Shown in pieces: positions 28,983 to 37,966 of a stretch of DNA of 64,000 bases. Positions within the stretch are counted from its first letter, which is position 1; every line of letters starts with the position of its first letter. The notes beneath the pieces were generated by a model, which did not search any database, had not been told where the DNA came from, and was given only the letters and a program-made list of their open reading frames with translations. The DNA comes from Azoarcus sp. L1K30. Its GTDB lineage: Bacteria > Pseudomonadota > Gammaproteobacteria > Burkholderiales > Rhodocyclaceae. The position numbers and the translations under genes are program-made. The DNA is taken from contig NZ_JAGRRD010000001.1 of NCBI RefSeq assembly GCF_018122735.1, positions 268,375 to 332,374 on the forward strand. Reading direction: 5' to 3'.

Positions 28983-30230
28983 TCAGTCGAGCAAAGACGC
29001 GAGCTTGAATGCCGTGTCCGCGGCTTGCGCTGGCGTAGGCCCAACACCGCGTTCGAGCAGTTTGCGCCCCGCCATGTGATCCTGGGGCTGGTTGATCGAG
29101 TCGATGGCAATCAGCGTGCCGGCGCGGAAATAGCACACCGAGAACTGGCGTGTGCATGCATCGCCGCGGGTGACCACGGTGTCGTAGCCGGCGGAAAGGC
29201 CCACCATCTGCAGCTTGACGTCGTACTGGTCGGACCAGAACCACGGTGCGGCGGTGAAGGGACGATCCTTGCCCATCAGGGCGGCGGCGGCGGATTTGCC
29301 CTGTTCCACCGCGTTCTGCACCGACTCCAGGCGTAGTAGGCTGCCATCGCTCAGGCGCCGGGCGGTGCAGTCGCCGCTGGCGACGATGTGCGGGTCGGCG
29401 GTACGCGAGCAGGCGTCGACGATGATGCCGCGCTCGCAGGGAAGACCGGCGGCGTCTGCAAGTTCGGCGTTGGGCAGGATGCCGATGCCGACGACGAGGA
29501 TGTCTGCGGCGAATTCCCTTCCGTCGGCGGTGCGCACGGCGCGGACCTTGCCCGCGTCGCCCACCAGTTCGACGACCTGGGCGCCGAGCTCGATGCCGAC
29601 GCCATGATCGCGATGCAGCTGTGCATAGAAGTCGGAGACGGGCGGTGCGACGACCCTCGCCATCAGGCGCTCGGCCGCTTCCAGCACGGTGACCTGTCTA
29701 CCCTGCTTGGCGGCCACGGCGGCGAACTCGAGGCCGATGAAACCGCCGCCGATCACCACGACGCGTCTGGCGTCTGCCAATGCCGAAGCAATACGGCGTG
29801 TGTCGTCCAGCGTGCGCAGCGCGAAAATGCCGCCCAGCGCATCTGCGCCGGGAAGCGGAAGCGGGCGGGCGCGCGAGCCAGTGGCCAGTGCCAGGCCGGC
29901 ATAGGACAGGCTGCGGCCGTCCGACAGGCTCACGACGCGTTGCACGCGGTCGATGGCAAGGACCTCGACCCCACTGACCAATTCGATCTGCTTCTTGGCG
30001 AGGGCTTCGGGCGCGCGAATGGTGAGCTGCGCCTCGCTGGCTTCGCCGGCGAGATAGGCTTTCGACAGCGGCGGACGGTGGTAGGGCGCGCAGGGCTCGT
30101 TGCCGATCATCACGATGCGGCCGGTGTGGCCTTCGCTGCGCAGCGATTCGGCCACCTGCAGGCCGGACTGGCCTGCGCCGACGATGATCATCGTGCCCGC
30201 CGAGTCGGCGGCTGCCTGGGGCGCGTTCAT
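28983..30230 (-). CDS. FAD-dependent ferredoxin reductase of the P450 system
   Basis: 415 aa putidaredoxin-reductase type. FAD site GAGQSGLQVAESLR near residue 18, YHRPPLSKAYL near 50, NAD site VVIGGGFIGLEFAA near 155, and VGIGILPN and SGDCTAR near 275 and 300. It passes electrons from NAD(P)H to the [2Fe-2S] ferredoxin encoded one base upstream, for the P450. The three genes are in the order P450-ferredoxin-reductase on the minus strand. Confidence 0.95.
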   Translation of the reverse strand: MNAPQAAADSAGTMIIVGAGQSGLQVAESLRSEGHTGRIVMIGNEPCAPYHRPPLSKAYLAGEASEAQLTIRAPEALAKKQIELVSGVEVLAIDRVQRVVSLSDGRSLSYAGLALATGSRARPLPLPGADALGGIFALRTLDDTRRIASALADARRVVVIGGGFIGLEFAAVAAKQGRQVTVLEAAERLMARVVAPPVSDFYAQLHRDHGVGIELGAQVVELVGDAGKVRAVRTADGREFAADILVVGIGILPNAELADAAGLPCERGIIVDACSRTADPHIVASGDCTARRLSDGSLLRLESVQNAVEQGKSAAAALMGKDRPFTAAPWFWSDQYDVKLQMVGLSAGYDTVVTRGDACTRQFSVCYFRAGTLIAIDSINQPQDHMAGRKLLERGVGPTPAQAADTAFKLASLLD

Positions 30231-30231
30231 G

Positions 30232-30555
30232 TCAGCTCTGGGCGTCGGGCATGCGCACGATGAGGCCGTCCAGATCGGCCGTGGCCTTGATCTGGCAGCT
30301 CAGGCGGCTGGTGGGGCGGCGCTCGGCAACCACGTTTTCGAGCATTGCGAGCTCGTTCTCGGCGGCGGCCGGGATGCGGTCGGCCCAGGCCTCATCGACG
30401 TAGCAGTGGCAGGTGGCGCAGGCGCAGGAGCCACCGCATTCGGCTTCGATGCCTTCGACGCCGTTCGACATGGCGGCCTGCATCAGGCTCCAGCCTTCGG
30501 TGACGTCGATCTGTTGCTCGGAGCCGTTGGGCTCGATATAGGTAACCATGACCAT
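30232..30555 (-). CDS. [2Fe-2S] ferredoxin, adrenodoxin/putidaredoxin type
   Basis: 107 aa. The cluster ligands C40, C46, C49 (C-x5-C-x2-C in ECGGSCACATC) and C87 (LSCQI) are present, with the typical ending LDGLIVRMPDAQS. It shuttles electrons between the adjacent reductase and P450. AAGGAGAAGCATC precedes the ATG at 30555; a longer frame to 30954 overlaps the P450 gene and is not supported. Confidence 0.95.
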   Translation of the reverse strand: MVMVTYIEPNGSEQQIDVTEGWSLMQAAMSNGVEGIEAECGGSCACATCHCYVDEAWADRIPAAAENELAMLENVVAERRPTSRLSCQIKATADLDGLIVRMPDAQS

Positions 30556-30637
30556 GATGCTTCTCCTTTGGGGGATCTGTCTGTGCCGCGCGACGACGTC
30601 GAGGTCGCCGCGCGGTAAATCGTAATATCCGTAATAC

Positions 30638-31801
30638 TCAGATGCGTGCCAGGTCCAGGCGCAGCGGGCTGCGGAAGGTCGAGGACGGCATCCACGGCAG
30701 GTGCTCCTGCACGCGCTGATAGTCGGGCACGACCTGATGGAAAGCCTCCATCGCCGCCTTGACTGAGATGCGTGCGATGGTGGTACCCAGGCAGGCATGC
30801 ACCGCACCACCGAAACCGAGGTGACCCTTGGGTTTGCGGCTAATGTCGTAGACATCGGGATTGGGGAATTGACGCTCGTCGCGGTTTCCCGATCCGTAGG
30901 CAAGACAGACGAAATCGCCTTCGCGCATGGTCTGACCATGCAGGGTGTGGTCACGGGTCAGGCAGCGGCGGAAACGCTGCGCCGAGGTATTGAAGCGCAG
31001 CGACTCTTCAACCGCGTCGACCAGTAGCGCCGGATTGGCGACGCACTGACGGCGGGCGTCGGCGTGATCGGCCATGTTGAGCGCAAACATGCCCATGAAA
31101 CCGCCAAGCGATTCGATGCCGGCCATGATCAGCGTGGTGACCGTGAGCAGCACTTCGCGCTCGTCCAGCCGGTCGCCGTCGATCTCGGCCATCGAAAAGT
31201 GCGAGATAAGATCGTCCTGGGGCTTCTGGCGGCGTTCCGCGATCACCTTGCTCGCATACTCCTGCATCCAGTTGTAGGCGGCGATGTGCTCGGGGCCTTT
31301 CTGCCGCGTCGCCGCATCGGACTGCACCATGGTGACCGCCTTCTCGCGCACCTGGGCTTCGTCGCCCAGCGGCAGGCCGAGGGCGGCGAATAGCACGCGC
31401 ACGGTGAACTTCGACGAGAAGTCCTCGATGAAGTCGAACTGCTTCATGTCGGCCAGCGGCGCGGCCGTTTCGTGGGCGATCTGCTTGATCGGCTCGACCA
31501 GACTCTCGAGGTTGCGCTTCATGAACGCATGTTGCACCAGGCCGCGCAGGCGATCGTGGCGCGGGGGATCGGTGGTGCCGAGGGTGGCGCCGGCACGGTT
31601 CGGCAGCTCGGTCATCAGGTTGCCCTTGGCCGACGAGAAGGTCTGCCAGTCGTTCAGGGCGGTGACGATGTCGGCGTAGCGCGACAGCACCCACATGTTG
31701 GCTTCCTTGCTCCAGAAGCAGGGATGTTCGTCGCGCAGTGTCTTGTAATAAGGAAACGGATCCGCGTCTACCGCGGGCGAGTAGGGATCGAAACTGAACA
31801 T
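30638..31801 (-). CDS. Cytochrome P450 (class I bacterial)
   Basis: 387 aa soluble P450. The haem motif FGGAVHACLG places the thiolate ligand at C337, and the ExxR helix lies in EESLR near 265-269. The I-helix reads AGIESLGG: the usual acid-alcohol Asp/Glu-Thr pair is Glu230-Ser231. With ferredoxin and reductase genes downstream and an AraC regulator divergent, it is a self-contained catabolic hydroxylase. O-demethylation of a methoxybenzoate or hydroxylation to a pobA/ligAB substrate is inferred from the neighbourhood, not from sequence. Confidence 0.94.
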   Translation of the reverse strand: MFSFDPYSPAVDADPFPYYKTLRDEHPCFWSKEANMWVLSRYADIVTALNDWQTFSSAKGNLMTELPNRAGATLGTTDPPRHDRLRGLVQHAFMKRNLESLVEPIKQIAHETAAPLADMKQFDFIEDFSSKFTVRVLFAALGLPLGDEAQVREKAVTMVQSDAATRQKGPEHIAAYNWMQEYASKVIAERRQKPQDDLISHFSMAEIDGDRLDEREVLLTVTTLIMAGIESLGGFMGMFALNMADHADARRQCVANPALLVDAVEESLRFNTSAQRFRRCLTRDHTLHGQTMREGDFVCLAYGSGNRDERQFPNPDVYDISRKPKGHLGFGGAVHACLGTTIARISVKAAMEAFHQVVPDYQRVQEHLPWMPSSTFRSPLRLDLARI

Positions 31802-31847
31802 CGGTTGTCTCCGGCCGTTCTAGGTTTGTATTGCGTCGAATCAGCGT

Positions 31848-31904
31848 GTTGCAGTGATGGCGCAGTTGCACTATAGGTCAGCATGGTTATTCGAGTCAGT
31901 GCAA
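31848..31904. promoter_or_regulatory. Repeated TTGCA(G/C)T sites between P450 and AraC genes
   Basis: TTGCAGT at 31848 and TTGCACT at 31866 are direct repeats 18 bases apart. AGTGCAA at 31898 is the inverted copy. The 18-base direct spacing is suitable for an AraC-type dimer contacting one DNA face, and the block sits in the 167-base divergent promoter region. Confidence 0.5.
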
Positions 31905-31968
31905 TAATCTGGCCTGTGCTTGTACTTTTCGATCAAATTGCTTTGCCTCATTCAGGGTGCGCCGCAAC

Positions 31969-32901
31969 ATGCAGAGGAGTCCGTCCCCCATCCCCGCCCG
32001 GTCTGGCGCGCTTGCCCGCGGGCAGGCCATTCCTGCGTTCTCGTTATATGGCGAGATCGGGATACCCACGCTCGAGATGCTGCATATCGAGGAAATCGAA
32101 TCGCGCAGCAGCCTGTACCAGTGGGAGATCGATCCCCATCTTCACAGCGGGCTCTATCAGGTGGTCTGGGTCGGGCAGGGCAGCGCGCTGGTGACGCTGG
32201 ACGAATGGCGCGAGGAGGCGCTCGGGCCGGCGGCGGTGGTGATACCGCCTGGCGTGGTGCACGGTTTCCAGTTCGCGCCAGGCACGCAAGGGGTGGTGCT
32301 GACCGTCAATGCGCGATTCCTGGTCGAGGGCGAGTTGCAGACGGCGGGGGAATCCTTGCGCGAACTGTTTGCCGGGCCACGCCTGGTCCATTTCGACCGT
32401 GACGATGCGACGGTGCTGCGCCTCGAAGGCTTGCTGCGCCAGCTCGGAGACGAGTTCGCCAGCCACGATGCCGGTGATGCGCCGGTGGTGCGCTGGCTGG
32501 CGCAGGCGGCGGTGTGGCGGCTGGCACAGGCATGCGCGCGCGATGTGATGGCAGGTTCGGGCAAGCGCGCGCGCCATCACCAGGCCCTGTTTACCCGCTT
32601 CGTGCTCCTGGTGGAGGAGCACTTTCTCAAGCACTGGCCGGTGTCACGCTATGCAGCTCAACTGGGGCTGAGCACGCCCAGCCTGAACCGGCTGGTGCAG
32701 GCGGCGAGCGGGCGTTCGGCGCTGGAACTGATCCATGATCGGGTCAGCCGCGAGGCCTGTCGCAGACTGGTGTACATCGCGGCACCGGTCGCGGTGATCG
32801 CCGCCGAGCTGGGTTTTGAAGACCCCGCCTACTTCTGCCGATTCTTCAAGCGCCGCCTTGGGGTGAGCCCCTCGGCCTATCGCGAACAGCACGGGGGATG
32901 A
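31969..32901 (+). CDS. AraC-family transcriptional regulator (PobC/HpaA-like)
   Basis: 310 aa. An N-terminal cupin sensing domain (residues 40-130; PHLHSGLYQVVWV and the IPPGVVHGFQF segment) is followed by a C-terminal double helix-turn-helix (YAAQLGLSTPSLNRLVQAASG, then IAAELGFEDPAYFCRFFKRRLGVSPSAYR). Relatives regulate 4-hydroxybenzoate or hydroxyphenylacetate hydroxylases. It is divergent from the P450 operon, its probable target. A GTG at 31957 is an alternative start four codons upstream. Confidence 0.92.
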   Translation: MQRSPSPIPARSGALARGQAIPAFSLYGEIGIPTLEMLHIEEIESRSSLYQWEIDPHLHSGLYQVVWVGQGSALVTLDEWREEALGPAAVVIPPGVVHGFQFAPGTQGVVLTVNARFLVEGELQTAGESLRELFAGPRLVHFDRDDATVLRLEGLLRQLGDEFASHDAGDAPVVRWLAQAAVWRLAQACARDVMAGSGKRARHHQALFTRFVLLVEEHFLKHWPVSRYAAQLGLSTPSLNRLVQAASGRSALELIHDRVSREACRRLVYIAAPVAVIAAELGFEDPAYFCRFFKRRLGVSPSAYREQHGG

Positions 32902-32924
32902 TCCCCCGCGCCAGCGCGCCAGAT

Positions 32925-33221
32925 TCAGCCCGGGAAGGAAAATCGAAGGATCGCCAGCACGACGCCTGCCAGACACGCAAGAGGGGAGAACAGCCAGCGC
33001 CATACGATGAGCCGCGGGCGAAAGCCGACGCCAGCGACGAAGCCGGCGCTCATGGCCCAGAACAGCGCCATCGCGGCCCAGTGGTCGGCACCGCCATCGG
33101 GCGAGGCGAGTACGCCGGGCCCGATGGTGATGCCAAGCATGATGGCGATGGCCGCGAACAGCGGCAGCACGCGGATGCGGCCGCCTTGCTCGGTGGCTTC
33201 AACGGGGCGGTTGGTCATCAT
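32925..33221 (-). CDS. ybgE: Cyd operon protein, YbgE family
   Basis: 98 aa with three membrane segments (about residues 19-36, 46-63, 75-93) and the family-typical ADHWAAMALFWAMSAGFVAGVGF stretch. Its role in cytochrome bd is not settled. The ATG at 33221 overlaps cydX by 23 bases; an adjacent ATG at 33218 is equally possible. A longer frame to 33275 would overlap cydX further. It ends the cyd operon, tail to tail with the AraC gene. Confidence 0.8.
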   Translation of the reverse strand: MMTNRPVEATEQGGRIRVLPLFAAIAIMLGITIGPGVLASPDGGADHWAAMALFWAMSAGFVAGVGFRPRLIVWRWLFSPLACLAGVVLAILRFSFPG

Positions 33222-33351
33222 CGGTGCCTGCCGGGTTGGATCCGGCTGTACGGGCCGCTTCGCGAGCCGCTTCATTCTCGCCCCACATCGCGTTCAGGAT
33301 CGCCAGCAGAACGGCAAAGCCGATACCCAGTACCCAGGTGAAATACCACAT
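33199..33351 (-). CDS. cydX: Cytochrome bd accessory small subunit CydX
   Basis: 50 aa single-span membrane peptide, MWYFTWVLGIGFAVLLAILN followed by AMWGE, the CydX signature (W..WxLG...A....A.NAxW.E). It is needed for stable haem binding in the CydAB oxidase. The C-terminal 20 residues are polar and acidic. It starts 23 bases after cydB with AAGGAG upstream. It is hidden inside a long out-of-frame antisense and read-through frame. Confidence 0.95.
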   Translation of the reverse strand: MWYFTWVLGIGFAVLLAILNAMWGENEAAREAARTAGSNPAGTDDDQPPR

Positions 33352-33374
33352 CGTGTGCTCCTTTCTCTGTTGGC

Positions 33375-34517
33375 TCAGTAGGCCGAGTGTTCGTTTTCGC
33401 GGATGTAGGCCGTCGTGACCTTGCCCGACATCACCTTGTAGGCCCAGCTCGTGTAGATGATGATCAGGGGCATGAAGAGGATCGTGGCCCAGAACATGAT
33501 GCCCAGCGTGCGATGGCTGGAGACGCTGTCCCATACGGTCAGGCTGGCCGCCGGCATCGTCGAGGACGGCATCAGGAAGGGGAACATCGACACCCCGGCG
33601 GTGCCGATCACGCCGACGATGGCGAGCGACGATGCGACGAAGGCGATCAGCGTGCGACCGCGTGCCACCATCAGCATTGCCATGGCCGCCCCCAGATAGG
33701 CCATCGCCGGCACGATCAGCGTCAGCGGCATTGTGCGGTAGTTGGCGAACCATGCGCCGCTTTGCTGCACGACGGTTTTCGCCAGCGGGTCGGGCTGGGC
33801 GGCCGCATCGACGACCGAGGTGATGGCATAGCCGAAATTGCCCTGAGACAGCCACACCCCGGCGGCGGTGAAGCCCGCCAGCATCAGCGCGCCGAAAATC
33901 AGCGCCGCTGCACGGGCACGGCGATGGATGTCGCCCTCGGTGCGGTGGGCCAGATATACCGCACCGTGAAAGGTGATCATCGCCGTACTGACCACCCCGG
34001 CCAGCAGCGCGAACGGGTTCAGCAGTGCCCAGAACGACCCGGTGTAGGAGGACACCAGATTGTTGTCGAAGTGAAAGGGCACCCCCTGCAACAGGTTGCC
34101 GAAGGCAACGCCGAAGATCAGCGGTGGCACTGCACCGCCCACGAACAGGCCCCAGTCCCACGTGCTCCGCCACGTGGCGTTGTGGATCTTGCTGCGGTAG
34201 TCGAATCCCACCGGCCTGAAGAACAGCGCCCACAGTACCGCCAGCATGGCCCAGTAAAAGCCGGAGAAGGCCGTGGCATACACCAGCGGCCAGGCGGCGA
34301 AGATGGCACCGCCGCCGGTGATGAACCACACCTGGTTGCCATCCCAGTGGGGCCCCACGGTGTTGATCACGACACGGCGCTCTTCATCGTTCTTGCCGAC
34401 GAAGGGCAGCAGCGTGCCGACGCCCATGTCGTGGCCGTCCATGATGGCGAAGCCCACGAGCAGCACCCCCACGAGCAGCCACCAGATGAATTTCAGGGTC
34501 GGGTAGTCGAAAATCAT
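33375..34517 (-). CDS. cydB: Cytochrome bd ubiquinol oxidase subunit II (CydB)
   Basis: 380 aa, the same size as E. coli CydB, with nine membrane segments. It starts MIFDYPTLKFIWWLLVGVLL and keeps FAIMDGHDMGVGTLLPFV and VGPHWDGNQVWFITGGGA. It stabilises CydA and takes part in the proton path and haem binding. It lies 15 bases after cydA. Confidence 0.97.
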   Translation of the reverse strand: MIFDYPTLKFIWWLLVGVLLVGFAIMDGHDMGVGTLLPFVGKNDEERRVVINTVGPHWDGNQVWFITGGGAIFAAWPLVYATAFSGFYWAMLAVLWALFFRPVGFDYRSKIHNATWRSTWDWGLFVGGAVPPLIFGVAFGNLLQGVPFHFDNNLVSSYTGSFWALLNPFALLAGVVSTAMITFHGAVYLAHRTEGDIHRRARAAALIFGALMLAGFTAAGVWLSQGNFGYAITSVVDAAAQPDPLAKTVVQQSGAWFANYRTMPLTLIVPAMAYLGAAMAMLMVARGRTLIAFVASSLAIVGVIGTAGVSMFPFLMPSSTMPAASLTVWDSVSSHRTLGIMFWATILFMPLIIIYTSWAYKVMSGKVTTAYIRENEHSAY

Positions 34518-34532
34518 GATGTTGGCTCCTGA

Positions 34533-36101
34533 TCAGGCGTGCGCGCCGGCGTGACGGGTTTCGTTGAGGTAGCGACCGGTGCCGAGACTGCCCGGTCCCT
34601 GGCGTGCGAAGCGAACCATCAGGTACATCTCGACCACCAGCAGCAGGGTGTAGAAACCGACGAAACCGGCGAGTGAGCCGTAGAGGCTCTCCACCGTGAG
34701 TGTCGATACCGACAGGTGCGTCGGCAGTACGCCATAAATGGTCCATGGCTGGCGACCGTACTCGGCGACAAACCAGCCCATCTCGCACGCCAGCCACGGC
34801 ACCGGCAGGAACCATAGCGCCCACTTCAGCAGCCAACCGCGGGTAGCGAAGTCGCCCTTGATCGAATACCACAGCGCGAGACCGAACAGCGCCAGCATGG
34901 CGAAGCCCATCGCCACCATGATGCGGAAGGTCCAGAACAGCGGGGTCACGCGGGGCAGGGTGTCGCGGGCGGCGCGGTCGATGATCTCCGGGGTGACGTC
35001 GTCCATCGACACGACATACTTCTTGAGTAGCAGACCGAAGCCGAGATCGGCTTTCACTTTGTCGAAGGCCGTGCGGGTGGCTTCGTCGGCCGAGCCCTGA
35101 CGCAGCTTTTCGAGCAGTCTCACCGCTTCGATGCCGGTGACCACGCGCTCGCGGTTCCTGACCAGAATCTCGTTCAGACCGGGGAGTTGCTTGTCGAACG
35201 AACGCGTGCCGATGATGCCCATCATCCACGGAATCTGCACCGCGAAGTCGTTCTTCATCTCCGCCTGATTGGGGATGGCAACAAGGTTGAAGCCGGCGGG
35301 CGCGGGTTCGGTTTCCCACATGGACTCGATGGCTGCGAGTTTGGTCTGCTGGGCTTCGCCGAGCGCATAACCGGACTCGTCGCCGAGCACGATCACCGAA
35401 CATACCGACGCGAAACCGAAGGCAGCCGCGATGCGGAAGCTGCGCTTGGCGAACTCGATGTCGCGCCCGCGCAGCAGATACCAGGCCGAAATCGACAACA
35501 CGAACATCGCGCCGGTGACATAGCCGGCCGATACGGTATGAACGAACTTGTCCTGCGCGACCGGGTTGAACAGCACCGACCAGAAGTCGGTGAGTTCCAT
35601 GCGCATGGTTTCGTAGCTGAATTCCGCGCCTACCGGGTTCTGCATCCAGCCGTTGGCGATCAGGATCCACAGCGCCGACAGGTTGGTACCCACCGCCATC
35701 AGGATCGTCACCAGCAGATGCTGGCGGCGCGAAAGGCGGTCCCAGCCGAAGAAGAACAAGCCGATCATGGTCGATTCGAGGAAGAAGGCCATCAGCCCCT
35801 CGATCGCCAGCGGGGCACCGAAGATGTCGCCCACATAGTGCGAGTAGTAGGCCCAGTTGGTCCCGAACTGGAACTCGAGGGTGATTCCGGTGGTGACGCC
35901 GAGCGCGAAATTGATGCCGAACAGCTTGCCCCAGAACTGGGTCATGTCACGGTAGATGGTCTTGCCTGTCATCACATAGACGCTTTCCATGATGACCAGC
36001 AACCAGACCATGCCCAGCGTGAGCGGCACAAACAGGAAGTGGTACATCGCTGTCGCGGCGAACTGCAGCCGCGACAGATCCACGAGTTGTTCACTGACCA
36101 T
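34533..36101 (-). CDS. cydA: Cytochrome bd ubiquinol oxidase subunit I (CydA)
   Basis: 522 aa. It oxidises quinol and reduces O2 at the b558/b595/d haems in the inner membrane. His21 (MYHFLF) is a haem ligand, GRQPW near 445 is the hallmark, and the insertion between about 255 and 390 ([21 protein letters not shown] and onward) is the long Q-loop of the E. coli-type enzyme. GGAGAACACG places the start at 36101; the ATG at 36113 lacks a site. It overlaps the end of cydP by 11 bases. High O2 affinity and resistance to sulfide, cyanide and NO are family traits. Confidence 0.97.
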   Translation of the reverse strand: MVSEQLVDLSRLQFAATAMYHFLFVPLTLGMVWLLVIMESVYVMTGKTIYRDMTQFWGKLFGINFALGVTTGITLEFQFGTNWAYYSHYVGDIFGAPLAIEGLMAFFLESTMIGLFFFGWDRLSRRQHLLVTILMAVGTNLSALWILIANGWMQNPVGAEFSYETMRMELTDFWSVLFNPVAQDKFVHTVSAGYVTGAMFVLSISAWYLLRGRDIEFAKRSFRIAAAFGFASVCSVIVLGDESGYALGEAQQTKLAAIESMWETEPAPAGFNLVAIPNQAEMKNDFAVQIPWMMGIIGTRSFDKQLPGLNEILVRNRERVVTGIEAVRLLEKLRQGSADEATRTAFDKVKADLGFGLLLKKYVVSMDDVTPEIIDRAARDTLPRVTPLFWTFRIMVAMGFAMLALFGLALWYSIKGDFATRGWLLKWALWFLPVPWLACEMGWFVAEYGRQPWTIYGVLPTHLSVSTLTVESLYGSLAGFVGFYTLLLVVEMYLMVRFARQGPGSLGTGRYLNETRHAGAHA

Positions 36102-36324
36102 CGTGTTCTCCATCAGTCGGGGTTTGTTGTTTTGCAGATGCGGGGGCTACGAACCTGTTTGCGACCCTCTCCGGCGCGACGGCTACGCTGTCGTCGCGAA
36201 CGAACAGCCACCAAAGCGCCGTGATCAGGACCAGCTTGATGACGACGATGATGACGAGTTCGCGAACGAGTTTGCGGTTTGAAATGTTTGGGGATGGCAT
36301 GGAGGTGTCCAGGTTCGTCAGCAT
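36091..36324 (-). CDS. cydP: Cytochrome oxidase small subunit CydP
   Basis: 77 aa. One membrane segment (residues 25-41: [19 protein letters not shown]) is preceded by RKLVREL, which matches the CydP family found upstream of cydAB in many betaproteobacteria. The start is uncertain: ATG at 36324 follows GATAGG directly, ATG at 36300 (MPSPNIS) lacks a clear site. It is first in the cyd operon behind the FNR-type box, and its stop overlaps the cydA start. Confidence 0.8.
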   Translation of the reverse strand: MLTNLDTSMPSPNISNRKLVRELVIIVVIKLVLITALWWLFVRDDSVAVAPERVANRFVAPASAKQQTPTDGEHDGQ

Positions 36325-36363
36325 CCTATCAAGATCTGTACCAATCCATAAAGCATTAAAAAG

Positions 36364-36377
36364 TTGATAAAAATCAA
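36364..36377. promoter_or_regulatory. Perfect FNR/ANR box TTGAT-N4-ATCAA
   Basis: TTGATAAAAATCAA lies 40 bases upstream of the cydP start (36324), inside an AT-rich promoter. It matches the FNR/ANR consensus at all ten fixed positions, and flanking AAG/CTT bases extend the dyad. It predicts induction of cydPABX when oxygen falls. The divergent sigma-54 regulator could be affected too. Confidence 0.85.
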
Positions 36378-36425
36378 CTTAATATTGAAGTTATGAAGTA
36401 CTTCTCTTGATCCGTTTGTGTCACT

Positions 36426-36443
36426 GTGGCAGAGTTGTGCCAC
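36426..36443. promoter_or_regulatory. Inverted repeat GTGGCA-N6-TGCCAC, candidate enhancer site
   Basis: A perfect 6-base inverted repeat lies 25 bases before the sigma-54 activator gene. The same TGGCA/TGCCA half-sites cluster downstream of that gene at 37864-37902, upstream of a sigma-54 promoter. It is a likely autoregulatory binding site for the activator. Confidence 0.6.
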
Positions 36444-36467
36444 TCAAAATGACAGGAGTGGCAGTCA

Positions 36468-37826
36468 ATGTCCCCGGATCCGCGCCCCTTGCCCGAGCTT
36501 GTCTCCTTCATCGAGACCCTGCCCGAACCACACATCCTGTGCGATCGCGAATACCGCATCATTGCCGCCAATGCGGCCTACCGTACGTCGTGCGCGGACG
36601 GGCGCAGCGTGGTGGGCCGCACCTGCTTCGATGTCTCGCATCACTACAGCGTTCCCTGTGATCGGGCCGGCGAGTCCTGTCCTTTGTCGCGCAGTGTGCA
36701 GTCCGGGCAGCGCGAGCGCGTGCTGCACCTGCATCACACGCCCCGCGGCGAGGAGTACGTCAATATCGAGCTTTCGCCGGTGCGCGACGGTGGTGGCGAG
36801 ATCGCCTGGTTCATCGAAAAAATGGAGCCGATGCCGGTGGCGCGCGGGGTGTCCGACAATCACGGACTCATCGGGCGTGCACCGGCCTTTCAGCGCATGC
36901 TCGAACTCGTCATGCGGGTCGCGCCCTCGGAAGCGAGTGTGCTGCTGCAAGGCGAATCCGGCACCGGCAAGGAACTGGTGGCCAGCGCGGTGCACCAGGC
37001 CAGCCGACGCGCCGATCGGCCTTTCGTGGTCGTGGATTGCTCGGGGCTGCCCGATACCCTGTTCGAGAGTGAAGTCTTTGGCCATGAGCGCGGCGCCTTC
37101 ACCGGCGCGGTCGCACGCAAGCCTGGGCTCGTCGAGGCCGCCAGCGGCGGCACGCTATTTCTCGACGAAGTCGGCGACATTCCGTTGAGCATGCAGGTCA
37201 AGCTGCTGCGTCTGCTCGAGACCGGCACCTATCGGCGGGTCGGCTCGACCGAACTGCGCCGCGCCGATATCCGCCTGGTGTCGGCCACCCATCGGCCCTT
37301 GCAGGAGATGATCCGCGAGGGCACCTTCCGTCAGGATCTTTACTTCCGCCTCAACACGTTTCCGATCGTCGTGCCGCCGCTGCGCCAGCGTCTGGAAGAC
37401 CTGCCCTTGCTCGTCAGCTCGCTGCTCGACCGCGTGGCGCCCCGGCGCGCGCTCAAGCTCTCCGACGAGGCGATGCACGTACTGCTTGCCTATGACTTCC
37501 CCGGTAACGTGCGGGAGCTGCGCAACGTGCTCGAGCGGGCCAGCCTGATGTGCGACGGCGAGCTCATTGCGCCGGAACACCTGGCAGACGAGGTCAGGCT
37601 GCGCGCGCTCGACAGCCCGGGGGAAGGTCGTCCCGACCGGACGGCAACGGGCGGTGACGGTGGCACGGAATTGATGGATCTGGGTGCAATCGGGCAGCGG
37701 GTATTGCGCCAGGCCGTCGTGTCGCACCGAGGCAGCCGGCGCGAACTGGCGGCGCGACTCGGCATGAGCGAGCGAACGCTTTACCGCCGGCTGAAGGCGC
37801 TCGGCCTGGACAAGCTACGCGACTGA
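36468..37826 (+). CDS. Sigma-54-dependent activator, PAS-AAA+-Fis
   Basis: 452 aa. Residues 10-115 form a PAS-type sensor with a Cys/His cluster (C42, C53, H58, H59, C64, C71; the last three spaced as PC-x6-CPL). Residues 130-370 form the sigma-54-interacting AAA+ domain: Walker A GESGTGKE, the sigma-54 contact loop GAFTGA, Walker [10 protein letters not shown] Fis-type helix-turn-helix closes the protein ([20 protein letters not shown]). The cysteine pattern suggests a metal, cluster or redox/thiol sensor; the signal is unknown. It is divergent from the cyd operon and faces the structured RNA and petA-nifX-MBL genes. Confidence 0.95.
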   Translation: MSPDPRPLPELVSFIETLPEPHILCDREYRIIAANAAYRTSCADGRSVVGRTCFDVSHHYSVPCDRAGESCPLSRSVQSGQRERVLHLHHTPRGEEYVNIELSPVRDGGGEIAWFIEKMEPMPVARGVSDNHGLIGRAPAFQRMLELVMRVAPSEASVLLQGESGTGKELVASAVHQASRRADRPFVVVDCSGLPDTLFESEVFGHERGAFTGAVARKPGLVEAASGGTLFLDEVGDIPLSMQVKLLRLLETGTYRRVGSTELRRADIRLVSATHRPLQEMIREGTFRQDLYFRLNTFPIVVPPLRQRLEDLPLLVSSLLDRVAPRRALKLSDEAMHVLLAYDFPGNVRELRNVLERASLMCDGELIAPEHLADEVRLRALDSPGEGRPDRTATGGDGGTELMDLGAIGQRVLRQAVVSHRGSRRELAARLGMSERTLYRRLKALGLDKLRD

Positions 37827-37863
37827 CTGCTGCCATCGGACACTGTCATGGCGTCGGGCTGAT

Positions 37864-37902
37864 TGCCATATTGGCAGTTGTGGCAGTGCCCATGCGTTGC
37901 CA
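37864..37902 (+). promoter_or_regulatory. Cluster of TGGCA/TGCCA half-sites (candidate enhancer)
   Basis: TGCCA-TAT-TGGCA (37864-37876), GTGGCA (37880) and TGCCA (37898) lie 40-80 bases upstream of the sigma-54 promoter at 37941; another TGCCA is at 37832. They are the same half-sites as in the repeat at 36426. This placement suits a bacterial enhancer-binding protein. A weaker sigma-54-like string, TGGCAGTGCCCATGC, overlaps at 37881. Confidence 0.55.
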
Positions 37903-37940
37903 ATCGCCCTGTTTTCGCGGGGTCGGCTTCTTCGCACCGC

Positions 37941-37956
37941 TGGCACGCCGTTTGCT
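37941..37956 (+). promoter_or_regulatory. Consensus sigma-54 promoter
   Basis: TGGCACGCCGTTTGCT matches TGGCACG-N4-TTGCW at every fixed base, with GG and GC ten bases apart. The expected start of transcription is near 37967. It lies in a 310-base gap directly downstream of a sigma-54 activator gene and upstream of petA. Confidence 0.85.
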
Positions 37957-37966
37957 GTTGGAGGGA

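Noticed and set aside
33387..34532. 381-codon plus-strand frame opposite cydB
   Set aside because: Antisense shadow of cydB; low-complexity His/Gly/Gln/Arg content.
36424..36445. Sigma-54 promoter on the minus strand for cydP
   Set aside because: TGGCAC and TGC are present, but GG and GC are only nine bases apart; the string is better read as an inverted-repeat binding site.
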